This document shows, one piece after another, positions 1 through 5,081 of a stretch of 7,832 bases of DNA. The translations under genes were made by a program, and so were the position numbers. Every line of letters begins with the position of its first letter. The stretch's first letter is position 1. Under the pieces are notes generated by a model. It did not search any database. It worked only from the letters and a program-made list of their open reading frames with translations, and had not been told where the DNA came from. The stretch is taken from NCBI GenBank assembly GCA_023386765.1, contig JAEWJD010000412.1:1-7832 (forward strand). Direction: 5' to 3'. The stretch comes from Pseudomonadota bacterium (lineage in GTDB: Bacteria; Pseudomonadota; Gammaproteobacteria; Burkholderiales; Burkholderiaceae_B).

Positions 1-402
1 CAACTGATGCGCGGCGACGGCGCCGCGCCCGTGTCCGTCTACGACTATGGCCTGAGCAACCAGACCGAGGCCGACGGCCTGGCGGTGGCCCAGGCCTCGC
101 CGCTGGTCGCCCCCCTCATGCTGCCCATGCTCTCGGGTGTGTTCACCGTGAAAGACGACACCCTGTTCGAAGATCTGCAAGGCCTGCACCGGCATGAACA
201 GATCCGCGTCGAACCCTCGGCGGCGGCCGGCGTGCGCGGCCCGCTGTGGCTGCGCGACAGCGCGGCCGGCCTGCGCTATCTCGACGAGCAGGGCCTGACC
301 CCGCACATGGATCGCGCCACCCACGTGATCTGGAGCACCGGCGCTGCCCGCGTGCCGGACAGCGAGTACGCCCGCTGGCTGGCACGCAGCCCGGGCGGCT
401 GA
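1..402 (+). CDS. dsdA: D-serine ammonia-lyase (D-serine dehydratase), C-terminal part
   Basis: This is the 3' end of a gene that enters from the left edge; the frame is open from base 1 and stops with TGA at 400-402, giving 133 codons. DsdA is a PLP enzyme that deaminates D-serine to pyruvate and ammonia in the cytoplasm. The visible part matches the end of the family: LSNQTEADGLAVAQAS corresponds to the L-N-x-T-A/E-ADGLAVGRAS block, IRVEPSAAAGVRGP to the IRLEPSALAGMAGP block, and THVIWSTGAARVPDSE to the closing THLVWATGGGMVPEEE block. The catalytic lysine and most PLP contacts lie outside the window. It closes with a strong terminator about 25 bases downstream, so it is transcriptionally separate from the lipoprotein genes. 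The family call is firm from these motifs; other fold-type II PLP lyases do not share this C-terminal block. Confidence 0.9.
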   Translation, partial: QLMRGDGAAPVSVYDYGLSNQTEADGLAVAQASPLVAPLMLPMLSGVFTVKDDTLFEDLQGLHRHEQIRVEPSAAAGVRGPLWLRDSAAGLRYLDEQGLTPHMDRATHVIWSTGAARVPDSEYARWLARSPGG

Positions 403-426
403 CCCCCCGTCCCGCCGCAAGCTGCC

Positions 427-453
427 AGGCCACGCGCTCGCGCGTGGCCTTTT
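427..453 (+). terminator. Intrinsic terminator of the dsdA-like gene
   Basis: A perfect stem of ten pairs, AGGCCACGCG (427-436) with CGCGTGGCCT (441-450), closes a CTCG tetraloop and runs into TTTT (450-453). It begins 24 bases after the dsdA stop codon. The stem is nearly all G/C, so this should be an efficient rho-independent terminator. Confidence 0.88.
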
Positions 454-522
454 CATTGACGCACCCGGGCTCGCCATTTTCGTCGTCCCCGGACAACACC
501 GCCGCCGCCCCCTGGAAAAAAA

Positions 523-552
523 TCCACACCTTCGGCAGAGCAGGAATAGAAT
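523..552 (+). promoter_or_regulatory. Possible sigma70 promoter of the lipoprotein operon
   Basis: TAGAAT at 547-552 fits a -10 element. TCCACA at 523-528 matches four of six -35 positions with an 18-base spacer. It lies in a locally A-rich stretch between the dsdA terminator and the first lipoprotein gene, which would leave a leader of about 35 bases. The -35 is weak, so the assignment is tentative. The rest of the 403-593 gap shows no gene. Confidence 0.3.
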
Positions 553-593
553 CAGCAGCCCATTACAAATACTTACGTGAATCAGGATACGCC

Positions 594-1358
594 ATGCTTT
601 CTCGTCCTCTGGCGGGTTGGATCGGAGTCTCAATCAGCCTCTTGCTGACAGGCTGCATGGGCAATATGGACGTCAAGCCAATGACCACCGATCCGGCCGG
701 GTATTCGGCACGGAACTTCTCGCGCGCCGCCCTGCCCTCGGCCGCCCAGGCGCTGCTGCCTGCTCCCGGCGCCGAACCGCTGCCCTTCAAGCAGTTGACC
801 GCTCAAGGCGAAATCAGCACGTCGCGTCTTCCGGACCTGAAACTGCAGTACGAACTGATCCTCATCAACGACCAGAACGACGGCATGCTGCGCGGCATGG
901 CCAAGAGCGAAGGCAACGGCCTGCTGGTCTCGCGGTCGTTCAATGCCACGTATCACGGCCTGGTCGGGCTGGCTTCTCAAGACGCCGACCCCGCGCTCAC
1001 GATGACCAACCCGGCGTACTACGTTCATGGCGCCAAGGCCTGGCAATCACTCAAGACGGTCGAAGAAGGGCAGGTCTATCCCTTCGAGACCCGGAGCGCC
1101 ACGCGCGACCCCCTGCACTACGGCATCGTGTGGCAACGTACGTGCACGGCCGGCACCGCGGTGGCCGCCTCGACCATTGCGCCAGGATTGACCGGCAAGT
1201 CGATCCCGGTCGTCTGCGTGGACCAGAACAGCAACAATGTCGCAGGACGCGAAGTCAGCTACGCCTGGCTGAGCGACTACGGCGTTGCGCTGCAGACCCG
1301 GATCACACGCGCCAACGGCATCACCCAGACACGCTACACCAGCGTGCAGATCCAGTAA
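594..1358 (+). CDS. Putative lipoprotein of an unrecognised paralogous family, copy 1
   Basis: A 254-residue protein of unknown function. The start at 594 is chosen because AGGA (584-587) lies 6 bases upstream and because it places a classical lipoprotein signal at the N-terminus: a hydrophobic run and the lipobox LLTGC with the lipidated cysteine at residue 21. The +2 residue is Met, so the Lol rule predicts transfer to the outer membrane. Shared with the next two genes are PAGYSARNFSRA (35-46), LPFKQL (63-68), IND..DGMLR (91-100), NGL (108-110), YHGLV (120-124) and YAWLSDYGV (223-231). The two other cysteines, C184 and C208, are 24 apart, as in both paralogues, and could form a disulfide. 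No transmembrane segment follows the signal, so a globular envelope protein is likely. It is the first gene of a tight three-gene unit. The longer upstream reading frame has no ribosome site and lacks the signal sequence at its N-terminus. Confidence 0.85.
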   Translation: MLSRPLAGWIGVSISLLLTGCMGNMDVKPMTTDPAGYSARNFSRAALPSAAQALLPAPGAEPLPFKQLTAQGEISTSRLPDLKLQYELILINDQNDGMLRGMAKSEGNGLLVSRSFNATYHGLVGLASQDADPALTMTNPAYYVHGAKAWQSLKTVEEGQVYPFETRSATRDPLHYGIVWQRTCTAGTAVAASTIAPGLTGKSIPVVCVDQNSNNVAGREVSYAWLSDYGVALQTRITRANGITQTRYTSVQIQ

Positions 1359-1381
1359 GCGCCGCCCCGGAGATCCGGATC

Positions 1382-2149
1382 ATGCATGCACTGCCACGCG
1401 CCACCGCCGCCCTCGCCCTGGCCGGGCTGGCCGGCTGCGCCGGCCCGGTCGACCTGGGCCCGCTGTTCAATGACGGCGAAGCCTATTCGCGCCAACGCTT
1501 CTCCCAGCAGGCCGTGATGCCGCCTGCTGCTGCCCTGGTGCCTGCGGACCCGGAAGCCCTGCCCTTCGAGCGCCTGAGCCTCACCGGCGAGATGCAATCG
1601 GCAAGCCATGCCAGCAGGCAGGCACCCTACCGGAGCCGCTTCGAGATCAGCTATATCCGGGATGGCGACAATGGCAACGTGCGCATGATAGAGCGCCACG
1701 ACACCAACGGATTGCCGGCCACCGCGAGCTATGCCCTGCAATCGCATGGCCTGGTCAACCTGGCCTTCCAGACCGGCGAGGTCTCCCGCCGCCAGGCCAT
1801 GCCGATCCAGTACGTGCTGTCGGCCAGCCACTGGGATCCCCTGGGCGAGGTCCGCGCAGGACAACACTATCGCTATGTCATGCGGCTCGGCTCCCGCTCG
1901 CCGCTGGACGCGACCTACGCGATGCAGATCGATTGCGAGGTGTTCGCTGCACACCCCGCAGGCAACGTCATCCCTGGCGCGAGAGGCCGGGCTTTCCCAA
2001 TGGAATGCAGCTACATCAACGACAACGGCGTCAAAAACCGGGAAGCGAGCTATCTCTGGCTGGAAGAGCAACGGCTGGCCGTGCTGCGCCAACTCCGCCT
2101 GCCGTCAAAGCAGGTCGACTTCCTCTACGACCGTTTCGAACAGCAATAG
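1382..2149 (+). CDS. Putative lipoprotein of the same paralogous family, copy 2 (divergent)
   Basis: A 255-residue protein of unknown function, starting 23 bases after copy 1 with GGAG at 1369-1372 (9 bases from the ATG). The signal ends in the lipobox LAGC with lipidated C19 and +2 Ala, again predicting the outer membrane. The family blocks are present but more changed than in copies 1 and 3: EAYSRQRFSQQ (33-43), LPFERL (60-65), NGLPA (109-113), SHGLVNLAFQ (121-130), GSRSPL (170-175) and ASYLWLEEQ (222-230). The cysteines C185 and C209 keep the exact 24-residue spacing. It lacks the YTS motif near the C-terminus seen in copies 1 and 3, ending instead in YDRFEQQ. By eye this is the fastest-diverging member. 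It is probably co-transcribed with both neighbours. The large open frame upstream in the same register is only copy 1 read out of frame. Confidence 0.85.
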   Translation: MHALPRATAALALAGLAGCAGPVDLGPLFNDGEAYSRQRFSQQAVMPPAAALVPADPEALPFERLSLTGEMQSASHASRQAPYRSRFEISYIRDGDNGNVRMIERHDTNGLPATASYALQSHGLVNLAFQTGEVSRRQAMPIQYVLSASHWDPLGEVRAGQHYRYVMRLGSRSPLDATYAMQIDCEVFAAHPAGNVIPGARGRAFPMECSYINDNGVKNREASYLWLEEQRLAVLRQLRLPSKQVDFLYDRFEQQ

Positions 2150-2167
2150 ACCTCCGGCCCCGCCACC

Positions 2168-2929
2168 ATGCTCCCCCTCTGCAAATCCGCGCTTCTGGCG
2201 ACCCTCCTGGCGCTGGCAGGCTGCGCCAGCCCCATCCCGGTCAAATCCATGGTGAAGAATCCTGGCGCCTACTCGGCCACCCACTTCTCGCGCGCGAGCA
2301 TTCCTTTCCAGGCCGATCCAGCCCTGCCCGTCGCGGGCACCGTGCCGATGGGCTTCAAGCAATTGACGTTCAAGGGCGTGGCCGAGCCCGCCAAGCCGAC
2401 CCCAGGGCAGGATCTCAGTCTGGAACTGCAACTATTCAATGACGACGACAGCGGCATGCTGCGTTCGGTCGAACGGATCGACTCCAACGGCCTGCCGATT
2501 TCCTATCTGTTCGAATACACCTACCACGGCCTGGTGCCGGTGGCCTACCAGTACGCCGGCCTGTCGCGCGAACAGGCGCCGGCCACGCGCTACGCGAGCG
2601 ACGTCACACGCTGGGACAAGCTGCTTCCGCTGAACCGCGACACGCACTACGGGTATGCCTACAGACTGGGCTTTCGCAGCCCCCTGGCCAGCAGCGATCC
2701 GGTGACCATCGAATGCCGCTCTGGCGTGGCCTCCCCGGCGTCGACGGTGATTCCCGAGGCCAGCGGCAACCTGGTCGTGCTGACCTGCCGCAGCCGCAAC
2801 AAGGCCGGCGTCGTGAACATCGAAACCGAGGTCGCCTTTCTGCTCGACTATGGCGTGGGCGTGACCCTGCGCAGCAAAACCGCCGACCGGCAGATCCGCT
2901 ACCGCTATACCTCGATGAGCCAGCGCTGA
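2168..2929 (+). CDS. Putative lipoprotein of the same paralogous family, copy 3
   Basis: A 253-residue protein of unknown function, 18 bases after copy 2. The signal carries lipobox LAGC with lipidated C19 and +2 Ala. Motifs shared with copy 1 are PGAYSATHFSRA (32-43), GFKQL (62-66), FNDDDSGMLR (90-99), NGLP (107-110), TYHGLV (118-123), FLLDYGV (224-230) and RYRYTS (244-249). GFRSPL (168-173) is shared with copy 2. Cysteines C183 and C207 keep the 24-residue spacing. The N- and C-terminal ends resemble copy 1 more than copy 2. The upstream spacer reads CCTCCGGCCCCGCCACC, with no Shine-Dalgarno sequence, so translation probably depends on coupling to copy 2. Other possible starts inside would remove the signal. 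It ends the operon; the first strong terminator beyond it is at 3079-3104. Confidence 0.85.
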   Translation: MLPLCKSALLATLLALAGCASPIPVKSMVKNPGAYSATHFSRASIPFQADPALPVAGTVPMGFKQLTFKGVAEPAKPTPGQDLSLELQLFNDDDSGMLRSVERIDSNGLPISYLFEYTYHGLVPVAYQYAGLSREQAPATRYASDVTRWDKLLPLNRDTHYGYAYRLGFRSPLASSDPVTIECRSGVASPASTVIPEASGNLVVLTCRSRNKAGVVNIETEVAFLLDYGVGVTLRSKTADRQIRYRYTSMSQR

Positions 2930-2940
2930 TGCCCCGCCGC

Positions 2941-2971
2941 TTGACGCCGCCACCCCGGCGCGGTGTATGCT
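2941..2971 (+). promoter_or_regulatory. Sigma70-like promoter in the gap after the lipoprotein operon
   Basis: TTGACG at 2941-2946 matches five of six -35 positions and TATGCT at 2966-2971 matches four of six -10 positions, separated by 19 bases, slightly longer than ideal. It lies 11 bases past the stop of lipoprotein copy 3 and points towards a structured stretch that ends in a terminator. Initiation seven bases after the -10 would begin at about 2979. Confidence 0.45.
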
Positions 2972-2978
2972 CAATACC

Positions 2979-3104
2979 ATGACCCGCACGCGGCTTTGCC
3001 CCTTCGCACTGCGACGCCCCTCTCGCCTTCACGGTTGAGAGGTTTCGTGCTGACCGGCGTCTTTGACGCCACCTACTGGCCACGAGATATCTCGTGGCTT
3101 TTTT
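2979..3104 (+). ncRNA. Candidate structured small RNA or attenuator leader
   Basis: About 126 bases between a promoter-like sequence and an intrinsic terminator. Pairing seen by eye: CCTCTC (3019-3024) with GAGAGG (3037-3042); GCAC (3006-3009) with GTGC (3047-3050) outside it; and GGCGTC (3056-3061) with GACGCC (3065-3070) around a TTT loop. A second GACGCC at 3013-3018 can instead pair with the same GGCGTC, so two folds exclude each other, as in attenuators and riboswitches. The terminator hairpin follows at 3079. I could not match it to a known class (6S, SRP, TPP, FMN, cobalamin, glycine, guanidine and fluoride types were considered by memory only). It could be a stand-alone sRNA, a 3' UTR product of the lipoprotein operon, or a conditional leader of the acetyltransferase gene starting at 3161. 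Expression is inferred, not shown. Confidence 0.4.
3079..3104 (+). terminator. Strong intrinsic terminator
   Basis: A perfect 20-base palindrome, GCCACGAGATATCTCGTGGC (3079-3098), gives an eight-pair stem with an ATAT loop and is followed by six T (3099-3104). It would end the lipoprotein operon and any RNA starting near 2979. The sequence GGCCACGAGA recurs at 3126-3135, downstream of the T run, and is complementary to the 3' arm. Confidence 0.88.
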
Positions 3105-3160
3105 GATGGACGCCGGGCGGTGTCCGGCCACGAGACCGCGGCCCCACCCCTGGAGACCCC

Positions 3161-3625
3161 ATGAGTGCACTCCCCCCCGCCCCGCCGCCGTCCACGCTGG
3201 CCGCCGCCGGCATCCGCCTGACGACCTTCGAGCCGGCCGACTACGATGCCGCCTATGCGCTTTGGCAGCGCACCCCCGGCGTCGGCCTGAGCAGCGCCGA
3301 CGACCGCCGGGCCATCCTGCGCTATCTGGAACGTAATCCCGGCCTGAGCCTGACGGCATGGCGCGGCGCCGACATGGTGGGCACGATGCTGTGCGGCCAT
3401 GATGGCCGCCGCGGGTTCATCCACCATCTGGCCGTGGACACGCGGGCGCGCCGGCTGGGCCTGGGACAGGCCCTGGTGCAGGCCGGCATGGCAGCGCTGC
3501 ATGCCTGCGGCATCGAGAAATGCCATCTGATGGTGTTCGCCGACAATACCGAAGGCAGGGCCTTCTGGCAGGCAACCGGCGCGCTCGAGCGCGCCGAGTT
3601 GCGCCTTTATTCGCTGGAGACCTGA
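3161..3625 (+). CDS. GNAT-family N-acetyltransferase (YpeA-like)
   Basis: A 154-residue protein with the acetyl-CoA-dependent N-acetyltransferase fold. The start at 3161 has GGAG at 3152-3155, five bases upstream. The fold is visible in order: an N-terminal segment IRLTTFEPADYDAAYALW (18-35), the beta-4 stretch GTMLCGHDGRRGFIHHLAV (74-92), the acetyl-CoA pyrophosphate loop R-x-x-G-x-G at R97, G100 and G102, and the C-terminal NTEGRAFWQATGA segment (129-141), the usual N-x-x-A-x-x-F-Y/W-x-x-x-G pattern. The GHDGRRGFIHHLAV block resembles the small YpeA-type acetyltransferases; substrate unknown, possibly a small amine or a protein N-terminus or lysine. The proline-rich first 12 residues are unlike the core and may be disordered. 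It appears monocistronic, between the terminator at 3079 and the convergent hairpin at 3634. Confidence 0.87.
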   Translation: MSALPPAPPPSTLAAAGIRLTTFEPADYDAAYALWQRTPGVGLSSADDRRAILRYLERNPGLSLTAWRGADMVGTMLCGHDGRRGFIHHLAVDTRARRLGLGQALVQAGMAALHACGIEKCHLMVFADNTEGRAFWQATGALERAELRLYSLET

Positions 3626-3633
3626 TGCACCGG

Positions 3634-3656
3634 GCCGGGCGGGCAACCCGCCCGGC
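3634..3656. terminator. Convergent hairpin between acetyltransferase and PCu(A)C genes
   Basis: GCCGGGCGGG (3634-3643) and CCCGCCCGGC (3647-3656) form a perfect ten-pair G/C stem with a CAA loop, flanked by ATGC at 3625-3628 and GCAT at 3657-3660, which can extend it. It occupies the whole space between two genes that end facing each other. There is no T run on either side, so it may be a weak bidirectional terminator or an mRNA 3'-end stabiliser. Confidence 0.6.
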
Positions 3657-3663
3657 GCATGCC

Positions 3664-4164
3664 TCAGTGGCCGTGGCCGCCGTGGCTGCCCTGGGCACCG
3701 TGACCGCCGTGGCCACCCCCACTGGCGGCGGTCAGCGGACGCACCTCAGCCTGCACCGGCTGGCTGTGGCGCTTGCCGCTGGCGTCCTCGGTCTCCAGGG
3801 TCAGCTCGACCTGATCGCCAGCCTTCATCTGCTGCTTCACATCCAGCAGCATGATGTGATAGCCGCCCGGCTTGAGCTCGACCGCATGCCCTGCCGGCAG
3901 CGTCACGCTGTCGACCTCGCGCATGCGCATGATGTCGCCTTCCATCTTCATTTCATGCACTTCGGTGGCGGCCGCCACATCGGATCGGGCGCCCACCAGC
4001 TTGGCGTCCTGGGCCGAATGCAGTGTCATGAAAGCGCCGGTGGATTTCTGTCCCGGCACGGTAGCGCGCACCCAGGCGTCGCTGACCGTCACCTGCGCCT
4101 GAACCGCGCCGGCCAGCATCATGCCCGCGCCACACACTGCCATGCGTTGCCAAAAAGTCTGCAT
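3664..4164 (-). CDS. Periplasmic copper chaperone, PCu(A)C family, with His-rich tail
   Basis: A 166-residue secreted protein. PCu(A)C proteins bind Cu(I) in the periplasm and, with Sco, deliver it to the CuA site of cytochrome oxidase. The start at 4164 has AAGGAG (4176-4171 on the minus strand) six bases upstream; the frame is open further upstream but that part crosses a terminator. A signal peptide ends at about A23 (AVQA|QVTVSDAW). The signature H-x10-M-x21-H-x-M is exact: H70, M81, H103 and M105, with M72 nearby, inside VHEMKMEGDIMRM and LKPGGYHIML. The last 18 residues are Gly/His-rich (H152, H155, H161, H164, H166), an extension beyond the cupredoxin-like core that may be a second, Cu(II)-type site. 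It lies 59 bases after sco on the same strand, with a weak terminator between them. Confidence 0.93.
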   Translation of the reverse strand: MQTFWQRMAVCGAGMMLAGAVQAQVTVSDAWVRATVPGQKSTGAFMTLHSAQDAKLVGARSDVAAATEVHEMKMEGDIMRMREVDSVTLPAGHAVELKPGGYHIMLLDVKQQMKAGDQVELTLETEDASGKRHSQPVQAEVRPLTAASGGGHGGHGAQGSHGGHGH

Positions 4165-4188
4165 CGTTTTCTCCTTGAAAGTCGTATC

Positions 4189-4212
4189 AAAAAGGCGTCC
4201 TCGACGAACGCC
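4189..4212 (-). terminator. Weak intrinsic terminator or attenuator between sco and the PCu(A)C gene
   Basis: Read on the minus strand, GGCGT (4212-4208) and ACGCC (4198-4194) pair around a nine-base loop and run into TTTTT (4193-4189). The stem is only five pairs, so termination is likely partial, lowering expression of the PCu(A)C gene relative to sco rather than separating the two. Confidence 0.5.
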
Positions 4213-4223
4213 GGGTCGGGGTG

Positions 4224-4874
4224 TCAAGCAAGCGGCTTGCCCGTGGCGAGCACCTGCCGGATATCACTGGCAAACGCCTCGGCCGGTTGCGTATGCTGCA
4301 GCGCCACGCGCAAGCGTCCCTGCGGGTCGTACAGATAGTTGAAGGACGAATGGTCCATCGTGTAGGAACTGCCCGTGGGGACCTTCTGGTAGAAAGCCTT
4401 GAACTCACGCGCGGTGTCTCGGATCTCGGCAGGGCTGCCGTACAACCCCAGAAAACCGGGGTCGAAGGCCTCGACATAGGCCTTCAGGACTTCGGGCGTA
4501 TCGCGCTCGGGGTCAACGGTAATGAAGATAACCTGCAGACGATCGCCTTCGGCGCCCAGCATTTCCTTGGCCTGCAGCACCCGCGTCAGCGCGGTCGGGC
4601 AGACATCGGGGCATTGGGTGAAGCCAAAGAAAACCAGCACGGCCTTGCCACGGAAGTCCGCCAGCCGATGACGCTGGCCATCGGTGCCCATGAGCGAGAA
4701 ATCCTTGCCCACATTGGCCTTGGACATGTCCAGGCCATTCATGTCCGGATCACCGGACGAGCAGCCCGTCATCGCGGCCAGCCACAGCCCGCCCGGCAGC
4801 AGCGCGGTCGCACGCAGCCAGCGGCGGCGCCCGGCATTGACCGGCGCAGGTAACAGATAAGTTCGGGTCGACAT
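4224..4874 (-). CDS. sco: Sco/SenC family copper chaperone, lipoprotein
   Basis: A 216-residue Sco-type protein with a thioredoxin-like fold, which binds copper and acts as a thiol reductant in maturation of cytochrome c oxidase. The ATG at 4874 is preferred over the TTG 15 bases upstream because AGGGGAG sits just before it. The copper site is complete: C88 and C92 in TQCPDVCPT and H175 in YTMDHSSFNYLYDP. Other family marks are FRGKAVLVFFGFTQCPDVCP (74-93) and ITVDPERDTPEVLKAYV (118-134). The N-terminus holds G-R-R-R-W-L-R (15-21), close to the twin-arginine consensus, then a hydrophobic run and the lipobox AMTGC with lipidated C38, so it is anchored outside the cytoplasmic membrane, perhaps after Tat export. 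It follows the DUF2946 gene by 207 bases and precedes PCu(A)C; the three form a copper unit. Confidence 0.94.
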   Translation of the reverse strand: MSTRTYLLPAPVNAGRRRWLRATALLPGGLWLAAMTGCSSGDPDMNGLDMSKANVGKDFSLMGTDGQRHRLADFRGKAVLVFFGFTQCPDVCPTALTRVLQAKEMLGAEGDRLQVIFITVDPERDTPEVLKAYVEAFDPGFLGLYGSPAEIRDTAREFKAFYQKVPTGSSYTMDHSSFNYLYDPQGRLRVALQHTQPAEAFASDIRQVLATGKPLA

Positions 4875-5081
4875 GATGCTCCCCTGCAAAACGCATTGCC
4901 AAGGGCCGCATTGCGGGGCGGACCCTTGTGCCAGCCAGCCGCCGGCAAAGCGGCGGGCACCCAGGACACAGCAAGCTGCGTCCGTGACGGCTATGGCATC
5001 GGCAAAGGAGATGGCGCGTAGGCGCCGGCATGGACTGCGTGCTCCTGGCCGGGCATGCGCTCAGGCATGCCGCCGATAGCC
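4875..5081 (-). promoter_or_regulatory. 207-base leader between the DUF2946 gene and sco
   Basis: No gene is apparent here. On the minus strand there are small hairpins: GGCGC/GCGCC (5026-5013) and CCGCCG/CGGCGG (4956-4939). A pyrimidine-containing, less structured stretch lies between them (about 5012-4975, with CCATCTCCTTTGCC and CCATAGCCGTCACGG). In known CruR systems, copper controls Rho-dependent termination between the DUF2946 gene and the next gene, so this spacer is where such a site would be expected. Its role here is inference from position and gene family. Confidence 0.35.

Noticed and set aside
456..480. TTGACG (456-461) as a -35 for the lipoprotein operon
   Set aside because: The nearest AT-rich -10-like sequence (CATTTT, 475-480) is only 13 bases away and no -10 lies at 16 to 19 bases.
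246..593. N-terminal extension of lipoprotein copy 1 back to 246
   Set aside because: It overlaps the dsdA-like gene and its terminator, has no ribosome site, and would bury the lipoprotein signal inside the protein.
617..1381. Long open frame joined to lipoprotein copy 2
   Set aside because: It is copy 1 read in another frame, Arg/Gln-rich as GC-rich shadows are; the lipobox start at 1382 is far better supported.
1334..2092. 252-codon minus-strand ORF opposite lipoprotein copy 2
   Set aside because: No ribosome site or recognisable domain; explained as the antisense of a real gene with G/C third positions.
3063..3092. TTGACG (3063-3068) with ATATCT as a promoter for the acetyltransferase gene
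   Set aside because: The -10 match is poor and lies inside the terminator palindrome; both hexamers are better explained as hairpin arms.
3520..4338. 272-codon plus-strand ORF across the acetyltransferase end and the PCu(A)C gene
   Set aside because: Crosses a strong hairpin and two convergent real genes; no motif and no ribosome site.
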